A DNA stretch of 14,806 nt, taken from Verrucomicrobiia bacterium (GTDB lineage: Bacteria > Verrucomicrobiota > Verrucomicrobiia > Limisphaerales > UBA1319). The position numbers were made by a program, and so were the translations under genes. Position 1 is the first letter of the stretch. Each line of letters opens with the position of its first letter. The notes beneath the pieces are model-generated. The model searched no databases. It was not told the origin of the DNA and worked only from the letters and a program-made list of their open reading frames with translations. Of the stretch, positions 6,068-13,178 are shown one piece after another. The stretch covers positions 1 through 14,806 of the forward strand of contig JADGRT010000027.1 in the NCBI GenBank assembly GCA_017880715.1. The letters are read 5' to 3'.

Positions 6068-7319
6068 AAGACGCTCCGGTGAATTCGTGGAGTTCTGGGT
6101 GGCGCGCCAACCTTCGTGTTAGCAGGGTCGTTGGATGGCTCCCCAGCGGATAAGAATGTCCGCGCTGCTGCCCGCCTTCCGAAGATACGCTCGCCGATGG
6201 GACCGCCGCCCCGGTCATCAGCGCCCTGGCCACGGCCTCGCTCAAAAGCTGGCGATAGCCAGGCTCGGCAATGCGTCGGGCTTCGCGAGGATTCGACAGA
6301 AAGCCTCCCTCCACTAACACCCCTGGACGGTTCTGTCCACGCAAAACTCTTATGAACCTGGCCCGACGAACGGTACGATCCGAAGTATGGGTGGCGTCCA
6401 CCAACGCCCGCTGGATCTGCAAGGCCAGACACAGGTTTTGTTCGTCGAACATGTTGTTGGGATAGTTTTGTTCCGGATGGTCCTCATAGTTCCGGTTGAT
6501 GCTGGAAGGCAGGCCGACGGGCGTCAGACAGTAGGTTTCAAGTCCGGAAGGTTCCGCCATCGGCGCCGAGTTGAAGTGCAGGCTGATAAAAAGATCGGCC
6601 TGACACCGTTCCGCAAACGCCACCCGGTTGGAAAGCGCCAGGTCCACATCGTTGGTCCTGGTCAGCCGCACCGTCCAACCATTGGTGCTCAGCAGCTTGC
6701 GCAGCCGCAATGCCCAATCCAAAGTGAATTCCTTCTCCCAACGATGATTAAACACATTCTGCGCGCCGGGATCCTTGCCACCATGGCCGGGATCCAAAAC
6801 AATGACCGCATTGGTTTTTAGCGCAAAACTCCTGCCCGCAAGCAATGGCTGCACGTTTTTTTCCAGGTCCAAGTTGTGAATCACCAGTTGGCCGCGAACC
6901 CATCGCGGGCTAAAACCCAGCCAAAAACCCAATCCATTCCAGTAGGCGATCCGATTCCCGGGGACCAATAACAGATTACTTTGGGCATTTTGCGCCTGAA
7001 AACCCGTCTGCCCTCCAACCAACGGTTTGGCTGCCAAGCGCATCCCCTGCATTTGACACCATCGTTCGAAAGCAATCCACGTCTCCGGCGCCCGGTTGGC
7101 AACGGCCGGAGGTGGCGCTGGCACGGGCGCTGGCACGGGCGCTGGCACGGGCGCCGGCGCCTCCAGCACCTCCGGTTTGGCAAGGGGCGCGGACGTCACC
7201 GGCGGCGATGCCGGCTGGGTGACAGGCGTTACCTTGGGGAGAGGCTTGGATGGGGTGGAACAGCCGGTAATTCCCAGTAAAATCGCCATCAGCACTTCGA
7301 TTCGCACTAGGTTCAACAC
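6060..7319 (-). CDS. Lipoprotein N-acetylmuramoyl-L-alanine amidase (Amidase_3 family)
   Basis: Zinc amidase that cuts the bond between N-acetylmuramic acid and the peptide stem of peptidoglycan. From GTG 7319 it has 419 residues: a short signal with lipobox LGITGC (Cys20); a Pro/Ala/Val linker; then the catalytic domain with DPGHGG at 176-181 (His179), Glu195 in WEKE, SLHFNS (His248) and VLVEGGFLSN (Glu337), the usual zinc and catalytic residues. The last 36 residues, from QQRGHSYPL on, lie beyond the domain and are encoded by repeat-like DNA. The frame is open back to 7694, so stops do not define the start; GTG 7319, TTG 7316 and GTG 7307 all give a plausible lipoprotein signal, and none has a good Shine-Dalgarno. 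It is the first gene of a unit with the epimerase. Lipid anchoring is inferred from the lipobox. Confidence 0.85.
   Translation of the reverse strand: MLNLVRIEVLMAILLGITGCSTPSKPLPKVTPVTQPASPPVTSAPLAKPEVLEAPAPVPAPVPAPVPAPPPAVANRAPETWIAFERWCQMQGMRLAAKPLVGGQTGFQAQNAQSNLLLVPGNRIAYWNGLGFWLGFSPRWVRGQLVIHNLDLEKNVQPLLAGRSFALKTNAVIVLDPGHGGKDPGAQNVFNHRWEKEFTLDWALRLRKLLSTNGWTVRLTRTNDVDLALSNRVAFAERCQADLFISLHFNSAPMAEPSGLETYCLTPVGLPSSINRNYEDHPEQNYPNNMFDEQNLCLALQIQRALVDATHTSDRTVRRARFIRVLRGQNRPGVLVEGGFLSNPREARRIAEPGYRQLLSEAVARALMTGAAVPSASVSSEGGQQRGHSYPLGSHPTTLLTRRLARHPELHEFTGASYD
6146..6163 (-). repeat. Copy 1 of an interspersed element (GCGGACATTCT type), inside the amidase C-terminus
   Basis: On the minus strand the sequence AGCGCGGACATTCT is followed by TATCCGCT; GCGGA and TCCGC pair as a small stem (6146-6163 on the plus strand). 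The same 14-base word occurs on the plus strand at 7384-7397. Copy 1 is translated as part of the amidase tail (RGHSYPLG). Confidence 0.6.
7120..7155 (-). repeat. 12-bp coding minisatellite in the amidase linker
   Basis: Three tandem copies of GGCACGGGCGCT (7120-7131, 7132-7143, and 7144-7155 with a final C) encode, on the minus strand, the repeated Pro-Ala-Pro-Val of the linker between the lipid anchor and the catalytic domain. Copy-number slippage would change linker length in steps of four residues without shifting frame. Confidence 0.85.
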
Positions 7320-7627
7320 AGCCCGATTGTGCAAAAGTTTCGCTCCGACACAAGCCCGATCATCCACCAAATGAAGGCAAGGAGCGCGGACATTCTGGTT
7401 CGCCGGTGGGACGTTTGATCGACGCACGTTTCGGAGGGCGGAGCTCCGTGACGCCCTGACTTGCCGGGCGCTTTTTTCGCCCAGGACGCAGCGCGAACCT
7501 GCCACGATTCGCCTTGTCATTGGCGAAGAAATCGTTATCATGGTGGGCAATGCCAAGCCGATGCAGGTCGGGGCGAATAAATCTGAACCGCCTGCAAGTT
7601 CAGTGCGTCTAACAACCGGAAACGTGC
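7320..7627. other. Divergent spacer between the amidase and lon, with repeat-like elements
   Basis: About 300 bases with no convincing gene, although the amidase frame stays open through it. It holds copy 2 of the AGCGCGGACATTCT element (7384-7397), a structured segment with the palindrome CGGAGCTCCG (7439-7448) inside the inverted pair AGGGCG/CGCCCT (7435-7440, 7452-7457), a stem TTCGCC/GGCGAA (7508-7513, 7522-7527), and the predicted lon promoter. Confidence 0.6.
7514..7541 (+). promoter_or_regulatory. Predicted sigma70-type promoter of lon
   Basis: TTGTCA (7514-7519), a 16-base spacer and TATCAT (7536-7541) resemble a housekeeping promoter about 85 bases before the lon ATG. The stem TTCGCC/GGCGAA surrounds the -35 box and could be an operator. 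Prediction from sequence only; no CIRCE or sigma32-type element was recognised. Confidence 0.35.
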
Positions 7628-10096
7628 ATGACGATACCTGACAGCGAGACAATTGAAATCCTGGACGGTTCCGCCGAAGAAGGCGAAACGACATCGCCCC
7701 GACCGGCCGCTAAAACGCTGCCCGAGGTTCTGCCCATCCTCGGGCTGGCGGATATTGTTATTTTCCCAGGAATGACCGTGCCTTTGCTGGTCGAATCGGC
7801 CCAAAGCATCCGATTAATCGATGACGTGGTGGCCGGCGACCGCCTCCTGGGGTTGGTGTTGCAGCGCCACCAGGAAGTGGAGAATCCCCTGCCGGCCGAC
7901 CTGTGGTTGCAGGGCTGCGCGGCTCGGGTGCTTCGCATGCTCAAGTTCCCGGACAACACGGTTCGCGTATTGGTCGAGGGTTTGCGCCGAATCCGAATCA
8001 AGGAATACAAAACCGAAACCCCCTATTTGCGCGCCCAAGTCGAAGTTCTTAACGATCAGATCGAGGCGTCCATAGAACTGGAGGCGCTGGCGCGCAACGC
8101 GCACCAACTCTTCGGTCAAATCCTTGAGTTATCCCCCACCCTCTCGGATCAGATCAAGCTGGCCACCGTCCGAACGGGAGAACCGGGCAAGCTGACCGAT
8201 CTGATAGCGGCCAATCTCAATTTGAATCTGGAGGAGCGCCAACATCTGCTGGAGATCATTGACATCAAGGATCGACTCACCCGGCTCATGCCTTTGCTCA
8301 ATCGGGAGCTGGAAGTCCTTAATCTCGGTTCCAAAATTCAAAAGGAAGTCGCCTCCTCGATGTCCAAAAACCAGCGCGACTTTTTCCTCCGGGAGCAATT
8401 GCGCGCCATTCAACGCGAATTGGGCGAAGGCGATTCCAACACGGGCGAACTTCATGGCCTGCGAGAGCAAATCGAGGCGAACCGGCTGCCCGCCGAGGCC
8501 AAAAAAGTAGCCCTCAAGGAATTGGATCGGCTCCAGCAAATCCCGACTAACGCGGCGGAATACACGGTAACGCACAATTATCTCGACTGGCTGATCAACT
8601 TGCCCTGGGACAAATCCACGGAAGACAAGCTCGACCTGGACACCGCCGCCCGCATTCTCAACGAGCAGCACTACGGCCTCGAAAAGGTCAAGGATCGTTT
8701 ATTGGAGTTCATCGCCGTCATCAAGCTCAACCAAAAACTGAAAGGTCCCATTCTTTGCCTGGTGGGTCCTCCGGGCGTGGGCAAAACCTCGCTGGGCAAA
8801 AGCGTGGCCGATACGCTGGGCCGCAAATTCGTGCGCATCTCCTTGGGCGGCATGCGGGATGAAGCCGAAATTCGGGGACACCGCCGCACCTACGTCGGCG
8901 CCCTGCCCGGCCGCATCATCCAAGGCCTGCGCCGCGCCGAGAGCAACAACCCGGTCATTCTGCTCGACGAATTGGACAAGGTGGGCTCGGATTTCCGCGG
9001 CGACCCCGCCTCCGCCTTGCTGGAAGTGCTCGATCCCCAGCAAAACCACACGTTTACCGATCATTACCTGGACCTGCCCTTCGATTTGTCGCGCGTGCTC
9101 TTTATCACCACCGCCAATTGGCTCGAACCCATCCATATTGCCTTGCGCGACCGGTTGGAGGTGATTGAACTTCCCAGCTACACCCCCAGCGAAAAACTCC
9201 ACATCGCCAAACGCTATCTGATTCCCCGCCAGATCGGAGAACATGGCCTGCCCCCCCACCAGCTTCGCGTCCCCGACGCCACCATCCGCCACCTGATTCA
9301 GGATTACACCCGTGAAGCCGGGGTGCGACAACTGGAACGCGAGGTGGCCGGCCTGGTCCGAAAAGCGGTTCGCAAACTGACGGGGCACGGCGCCTTATCG
9401 AAAAACACTTGGGTGGTTAATCCAAAAGTCCTGGCTGAATTCATGGGACCGCCTAAGTTCCTGGCGGAAAGCGCCGAAGCCATCACCGAATGCGGCATTG
9501 CCATCGGACTGGCCTGGACACCGGTCGGGGGTGATATTTTGTTTATCGAAGCCACCCGCATGCCGGGCAAAGGCAACCTGATTCTGACCGGCTCGCTGGG
9601 CGATGTGATGAAAGAAAGCGCCCACGCCGCCCTGAGCTATCTGCGCAGCCAGGCGCCGAACTTGGGCATCGATTTGAGCGATTACGACAAGCACGACCTG
9701 CACATCCACGTCCCCGCCGGCGCAACGCCCAAAGAGGGCCCCAGCGCCGGCGTGACCATCGTGGTGGCCCTAGCCTCCTTGCTGTCAGGCCGGCGGGTGC
9801 GATCGGACTTTGCCATGACGGGCGAAATCAGCCTCCGCGGCCGCGTCCTGCCCGTCGGCGGCATCAAAGAAAAGGTGCTGGCGGCCTCGCGCTCACGCAT
9901 CAAACAGCTCATCCTGCCCGAACAAAACCGCAAAGATCTCGCCGACGTGCCGGAGGAGGTGCGCGCCCGCATGAAAGTCCATTTCGTGCGGCATATTGCC
10001 GAAGCCATCGAATTGGCGCTGCGACCGGCGGCAAACAGAAAAACCGAAAGCAAAAAGCAGAAAGTAGAAATCAGAAGCCAGCGGCTGAAGCCATAG
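7628..10096 (+). CDS. lon: ATP-dependent Lon protease (endopeptidase La)
   Basis: Cytoplasmic AAA+ serine protease that unfolds and degrades damaged and short-lived regulatory proteins. The 822 residues follow the LonA order: N-terminal substrate domain from about residue 35 (LPILGLADIVIFPGMTVPLLV); a coiled central region near 230-300; the AAA+ domain with Walker A GPPGVGKT at 380-387 and Walker B VILLDELDKV; then the protease domain with the catalytic Ser706 in PKEGPSAG and the Lys in GGIKEK (747/749; 749 has the usual 43-residue spacing from the Ser). ATG 7628 is used; upstream there is only CGGAAA. The final residues after about 800 (NRKTESKKQKVEIRSQ-RLKP) are Lys/Arg-rich, beyond the family's usual end, and are encoded by a 7-bp repeat that continues past the stop. 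The next gene begins 51 bases on. Confidence 0.98.
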   Translation: MTIPDSETIEILDGSAEEGETTSPRPAAKTLPEVLPILGLADIVIFPGMTVPLLVESAQSIRLIDDVVAGDRLLGLVLQRHQEVENPLPADLWLQGCAARVLRMLKFPDNTVRVLVEGLRRIRIKEYKTETPYLRAQVEVLNDQIEASIELEALARNAHQLFGQILELSPTLSDQIKLATVRTGEPGKLTDLIAANLNLNLEERQHLLEIIDIKDRLTRLMPLLNRELEVLNLGSKIQKEVASSMSKNQRDFFLREQLRAIQRELGEGDSNTGELHGLREQIEANRLPAEAKKVALKELDRLQQIPTNAAEYTVTHNYLDWLINLPWDKSTEDKLDLDTAARILNEQHYGLEKVKDRLLEFIAVIKLNQKLKGPILCLVGPPGVGKTSLGKSVADTLGRKFVRISLGGMRDEAEIRGHRRTYVGALPGRIIQGLRRAESNNPVILLDELDKVGSDFRGDPASALLEVLDPQQNHTFTDHYLDLPFDLSRVLFITTANWLEPIHIALRDRLEVIELPSYTPSEKLHIAKRYLIPRQIGEHGLPPHQLRVPDATIRHLIQDYTREAGVRQLEREVAGLVRKAVRKLTGHGALSKNTWVVNPKVLAEFMGPPKFLAESAEAITECGIAIGLAWTPVGGDILFIEATRMPGKGNLILTGSLGDVMKESAHAALSYLRSQAPNLGIDLSDYDKHDLHIHVPAGATPKEGPSAGVTIVVALASLLSGRRVRSDFAMTGEISLRGRVLPVGGIKEKVLAASRSRIKQLILPEQNRKDLADVPEEVRARMKVHFVRHIAEAIELALRPAANRKTESKKQKVEIRSQRLKP

Positions 10097-10147
10097 CTCA
10101 TAGCCCTTAGCCTTCCTTGAAACTTGAAACTTAAATCTTGTCTTCCC
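10046..10147 (+). repeat. Degenerate 7-bp tandem repeat spanning the lon 3' end and the spacer to the next ATG
   Basis: From 10046 the sequence can be cut into heptamers that resemble their neighbours: GAAAGCA, AAAAGCA, GAAAGTA, GAAATCA, GAAGCCA, and after a less regular middle (10081-10115) CTTGAAA, CTTGAAA, CTTAAAT, CTTGTCT, then TCCC and the ATG at 10148. The first part is coding (Lon tail); the second is spacer. The last four units resemble those in front of ahcY (CCTGAAA, CCTTAAA). Confidence 0.7.
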
Positions 10148-10906
10148 ATGCCCAGACCCACAACCCTGCTGTCACTGACGCTTTTCGTTGGGTGCCTCGC
10201 CCTCGATGCGCGCCTGAACGCCGCCGATCTTACTCCGGCCCAGATCGACGGACGGGGCCTGGCGACTGAGCTGCTCGCCCAAAAGCCGGTCGAAAACTTC
10301 GATGCCATGGCCGTCTTCAAAAAGACCGACCACGCCGGTGCGCGATCCGAAATCCAGGTTCGTTTGCAGGTGATGGTTAGCGCTGGTTCATGGCGCAGCG
10401 TATATACCGCCTTCGATCCCCAACACACAGCCGTCGAGCAGTTCACCGTTTTGCATTCCGATCAGGAGCCCAACCAGTACCGGCGAACTATTATCCTCGG
10501 CAACCAGGGTCAATTGGCCGAACCCGTCGCGGTCCCGCCTGAACAAGTCTTGACTACGCCCTTTGCCGGCTCGGATTTCCTGCTCGGCGACCTGGGACTG
10601 GAATTCTTCCATTGGCCGGAACAACGTTTGATTAAAAAGCAGATGCGCCTGGGCCGCTCCTGCCGGGTGTTGGAAAGCCAAAACCCCCGGCCCACGCCCG
10701 CCACCTACCTGAGAGTTTTATCCTGGATCGATCTCGAATCCGGCGGTCTGGTCCGCGCCGAAGCCTATGACCTCGAAAACAAACTGGCCAAGGAGTTCAC
10801 CGTCCAGAGTTTTAGCAAGGTCAACGACCAGTGGCAGGTTAAAAAGATGGAGATCCGAAACCTCCCGTCCGACTCGCGCACGCTGCTGGTGATGAATTTC
10901 GATTAG
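10148..10906 (+). CDS. Exported LolA-like / outer-membrane lipoprotein-sorting family protein
   Basis: A 252-residue protein with an N-terminal signal (basic MPRPTT, hydrophobic LLSLTLFVGCLAL, probable cut after LNA at 25). The rest looks like the LolA/LppX beta-sheet fold of the outer-membrane lipoprotein-sorting family: repeated beta-strand patterns, the conserved TTPFAGSDFLLGDL segment and a C-terminal YDLENKLAKEF-WQVKKMEI region. Such proteins bind a lipid or lipoprotein acyl chain in the periplasm; the exact cargo is unknown. ATG 10148 is chosen over TTG 10124, which would place extra residues before the signal. Cys16 in FVGC is not a good lipobox. It follows lon on the same strand and may share its transcript. 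Its stop overlaps the guaB3 stop tail-to-tail by four bases, so no terminator fits between them. Confidence 0.75.
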   Translation: MPRPTTLLSLTLFVGCLALDARLNAADLTPAQIDGRGLATELLAQKPVENFDAMAVFKKTDHAGARSEIQVRLQVMVSAGSWRSVYTAFDPQHTAVEQFTVLHSDQEPNQYRRTIILGNQGQLAEPVAVPPEQVLTTPFAGSDFLLGDLGLEFFHWPEQRLIKKQMRLGRSCRVLESQNPRPTPATYLRVLSWIDLESGGLVRAEAYDLENKLAKEFTVQSFSKVNDQWQVKKMEIRNLPSDSRTLLVMNFD

Positions 10907-12081
10907 ACGGTTCCCATGCCGACACTTTGCAGGGTCTGGAACAATTTGCCCTCCGTCTTAATGCTGGGCGCAATGATAATCTCGGTTTCTTGAAACCGCC
11001 GCAGATCGGCGGCACCCACGTTGCCCATGCATGTTTTGATGGCGCCGACCAGGTTTTGCGAACCATCATCCACGGTGGCCGGACCGTACAGAATCTGTTT
11101 CAGCGAACCGCTGACCCCGACCTTAATGCGGGTGCCGCGCGGCAGGTTGGCATGGGGGGTGGCCATGCCCCAGTGGTTCCCCTGGCCCGGAGCTTCTTTG
11201 GCGCGGGCAAAGGCGCTGCCGATCATCACCGCATCCGATCCGCAAGCCAGCGCCTTGCAGACATCCCCGCCCTTGCTCATGCCGCCGTCGGTAATAATCG
11301 GAACGTACCGGCCGGATTTCTTGTAATAGGCGTCGCGCGCCGCCGCGCAATCGACCGTCGCGGTGACCTGCGGCACGCCCAACCCCAAAACCCCGCGACT
11401 GGTGCAGGCCGCGCCCGGTCCCACGCCAATGAGCACCCCCGCCACGCCGCATTCCATAAGCTGGAACGTCACATTGTAGGTGACGGCATTGCCTATGATC
11501 ACCGGGATCTTCATCCGTTTGACAAAGCCGGCCAGATCAAGACACTCGTATTCGGTCGAGATGTGTCGCACCGTGGACACCGTAGATTGGATGACATAGA
11601 GGTCGGCTCCAGCTTCCTGGGCGATCGCGCCAAAATGCTCCGCGCGTTGGGGCGTCGAGCTGACCGCCGCCTTGACTCCCGCCTGCTTCAATTCCTGGAC
11701 GCGACGCGCGATGAGTTCTTCCTTGATGGGCTCGGTGTAAATTTTCTGAATGATAGCCGTCACCTCGTCCTTGCCCGCCTTCACCACTTTGCTCAGGACT
11801 TCCGCCGGATTCTCGTAGCGCGTCTGGACGCCTTCGAGATTGATAACGCCCAGGCCGCCCAATTTGCCCATCTCGACGCAGAAGCGCACATCGGTCACCC
11901 CGTCCATGGCGCTGGCCAGGATGGGAATCTGCAGCTCGATGTTGTTGCCATCCCGGTGCGGAATGACAAACCGGATATCGACCTCATTGGGGTTGAGGGT
12001 GACGTCGCCAGGCACCAGGGCGATTTCGTCGAACCCGTACGTCACCCGGGCTTTTCGGTTGCGTCCAATCCACATGCCCAT
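10903..12081 (-). CDS. guaB3: GuaB3-type IMP dehydrogenase (IMPDH/GMP reductase family, no CBS domains)
   Basis: A 392-residue TIM-barrel enzyme of the IMPDH/GMPR superfamily, predicted to oxidise IMP to XMP with NAD in GTP synthesis. Visible motifs are TYGFDEIALVPG at the start, ILASAMDGVTD around 55-64, the catalytic loop GVGPGAACTSR with Cys226, and the phosphate-binding ITDGGMSKGGDV around 263-273. There is no CBS-pair insertion between the early strands, which classical GuaB has, and the length matches the GuaB3 / IMPDH-related group. Members of that group have been shown in cyanobacteria to be real IMPDHs; that this one is catalytic is inferred. ATG 12081 gives the family N-terminus; Shine-Dalgarno is weak. 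It is the last gene of the exbB run, 69 bases behind the zinc ribbon. GMP reductase is a less likely alternative. Confidence 0.85.
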   Translation of the reverse strand: MGMWIGRNRKARVTYGFDEIALVPGDVTLNPNEVDIRFVIPHRDGNNIELQIPILASAMDGVTDVRFCVEMGKLGGLGVINLEGVQTRYENPAEVLSKVVKAGKDEVTAIIQKIYTEPIKEELIARRVQELKQAGVKAAVSSTPQRAEHFGAIAQEAGADLYVIQSTVSTVRHISTEYECLDLAGFVKRMKIPVIIGNAVTYNVTFQLMECGVAGVLIGVGPGAACTSRGVLGLGVPQVTATVDCAAARDAYYKKSGRYVPIITDGGMSKGGDVCKALACGSDAVMIGSAFARAKEAPGQGNHWGMATPHANLPRGTRIKVGVSGSLKQILYGPATVDDGSQNLVGAIKTCMGNVGAADLRRFQETEIIIAPSIKTEGKLFQTLQSVGMGTV

Positions 12082-12102
12082 ATTTCAATTCTCAGTTTAA
12101 GG
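12082..12102 (-). repeat. Short heptamer array directly before guaB3
   Basis: Read on the minus strand, CCTTAAA (12096-12102), CTGAGAA (12089-12095) and TTGAAAT (12082-12088) end at the guaB3 ATG. The units resemble those before ahcY and the LolA-like gene. Three degenerate units could arise by chance, so this is weaker than the other two arrays. Confidence 0.35.
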
Positions 12103-12150
12103 TTGCTGCTCAAGGAGCCACGGAGACGCGCCCCGTCGGGCTCAAAAAAA

Positions 12151-12375
12151 TCAAAACTGAATGCTCTCGTTCGTCACCCCGCACTGGGGACAACGCGAAC
12201 GGTCCGCATCCGGATCATCGGTATAAACAAACGCGCATTTTCGACAACGAAAAATGCGATCCTCACTCGGGGTCGGTTCGAATCGCTTCCGGACCATCTC
12301 GGAATATAGGGCAACCGCTGAAAGCCCCACAAGTAAAACCACCACGTACAAAAAAATGAGAAAATCGGTGGTCAT
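12151..12375 (-). CDS. Small membrane-anchored zinc-ribbon protein, function unknown
   Basis: A 74-residue protein with one predicted N-terminal membrane helix (about 4-24, LIFLYVVVLLVGLSAVALY), a short basic linker, and a C-terminal zinc ribbon: CRKC at 44-47 and CPQC at 62-65, the two knuckles separated by 14 residues. The ribbon would face the cytoplasm if the N-terminus is outside; topology is not decided by the sequence. ATG 12375 overlaps the tonB-like stop as ATGA, which fixes the start; a longer frame to 12429 would overlap that gene more deeply. It is translated in series with exbB, exbD and the tonB-like gene, so a role with that complex is plausible but unproved. No specific family was recognised. 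Confidence 0.75.
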   Translation of the reverse strand: MTTDFLIFLYVVVLLVGLSAVALYSEMVRKRFEPTPSEDRIFRCRKCAFVYTDDPDADRSRCPQCGVTNESIQF

Positions 12376-13178
12376 GGCCGCGCCCTCCCCGGCGGCAGGT
12401 TCGTGGTGATCGCCTCCTGGGTCACCCATTGGAAAACCAGGCGTCCCCAGGTGTAGCTTTCGGGCCCGGCCGGCCCATCCAAAAGTGCCGCCGGTTCAGG
12501 CTCAAATCGTGCCGTTCGAGCCAGTTCCACCGCCGCCTCATCGGCGATTTTCAACCCGCAACCCGCCAGCAGGACCGGGGAAAATGTCCGACCATCCTCA
12601 CCCACCATGACGTGCACCTCGCTGTGGGTGAGGATCTCAGAATAAGACCAGACCGGAAGCGCCAGTGAGGTCACCAGCGGCCGCGCTGCCAAGGCTCCTT
12701 CCACTCGCACCGTTGATTGCTTGGCCATCGGCGTGCTGGCCACCTTCAATTCGGCCAGGCGCGGCAGGGGTTTATCCGTTGCCAAGGATGGCAAGCCCAT
12801 CTGAATTCGGCTGACCTCGCCGAACACGGCGCCCAGTTGGTCCACGCGCGGCGCCAACCATTGCGGCGGCTCCATCCAATCGACTAAACGATGCGCCACC
12901 CGCGGGTAATTCAACCAGACCGGCCCCGAAAAACTATGCTCTGAAACCAGCGCCAACAAGGTTGGATCCGCCGTCATCCATAACGCCGCCAGGGTTGGGT
13001 CCGCGGGCGTGCCAGCCAGCAATTGAAACGTGGTGGAGGATTTCGGCGCGCGCGCCGCAACGGGCCAGCGGCTGTCGAGCAGCCAGATGATTAATCCCTG
13101 CAGCAACACCAGCACCGCGATGGTCCATCCCGGCCGGCGCCTTAACCAAGATGCCGTTTCTGGAGCCCCCTCTTTCAT
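12372..13178 (-). CDS. Divergent TonB-like energy-transducer protein
   Basis: A 268-residue protein with a basic N-terminus (WLRRRPG), one membrane helix at about 18-34 (WTIAVLVLLQGLIIWLL) and a long periplasmic part. The C-terminal 70 residues have the pattern of a TonB C-terminal domain: HVMVGEDGRTFSPVLLAGCG, then DEAAVELARTARFEPEP, then WGRLVFQWV. Together with exbB and exbD immediately upstream this suggests a TonB role, passing the energy of the proton gradient to an outer-membrane partner. Oddities: there is no Pro/Lys-rich spacer, and the middle 130 residues are unlike standard TonB. ATG 13178 overlaps the exbD stop as ATGA; the longer frame to 13253 is rejected for that reason. Identification of the C-terminal domain is by eye, so confidence is moderate. 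Confidence 0.6.
   Translation of the reverse strand: MKEGAPETASWLRRRPGWTIAVLVLLQGLIIWLLDSRWPVAARAPKSSTTFQLLAGTPADPTLAALWMTADPTLLALVSEHSFSGPVWLNYPRVAHRLVDWMEPPQWLAPRVDQLGAVFGEVSRIQMGLPSLATDKPLPRLAELKVASTPMAKQSTVRVEGALAARPLVTSLALPVWSYSEILTHSEVHVMVGEDGRTFSPVLLAGCGLKIADEAAVELARTARFEPEPAALLDGPAGPESYTWGRLVFQWVTQEAITTNLPPGRARP

Noticed and set aside
7120..7155. CRISPR-like or non-coding repeat
   Set aside because: Units are contiguous without spacers and lie in the coding frame as PAPV repeats.
7470..7490. Terminator from GGGCG-CTTTTTT-CGCCC
   Set aside because: The T-run is in the loop and not after the stem, and no gene ends here.
7320..7694. Longer start of the amidase up to ATG 7694
   Set aside because: It would put 125 low-complexity residues before the lipoprotein signal peptide and run through repeat-like spacer and into the lon gene.
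10927..12309. 460-codon open frame on the plus strand
   Set aside because: It is antisense to guaB3, which has all catalytic motifs; its translation is rich in His, Arg, Ala and Asp without domain pattern. A shadow of GC-rich codons.
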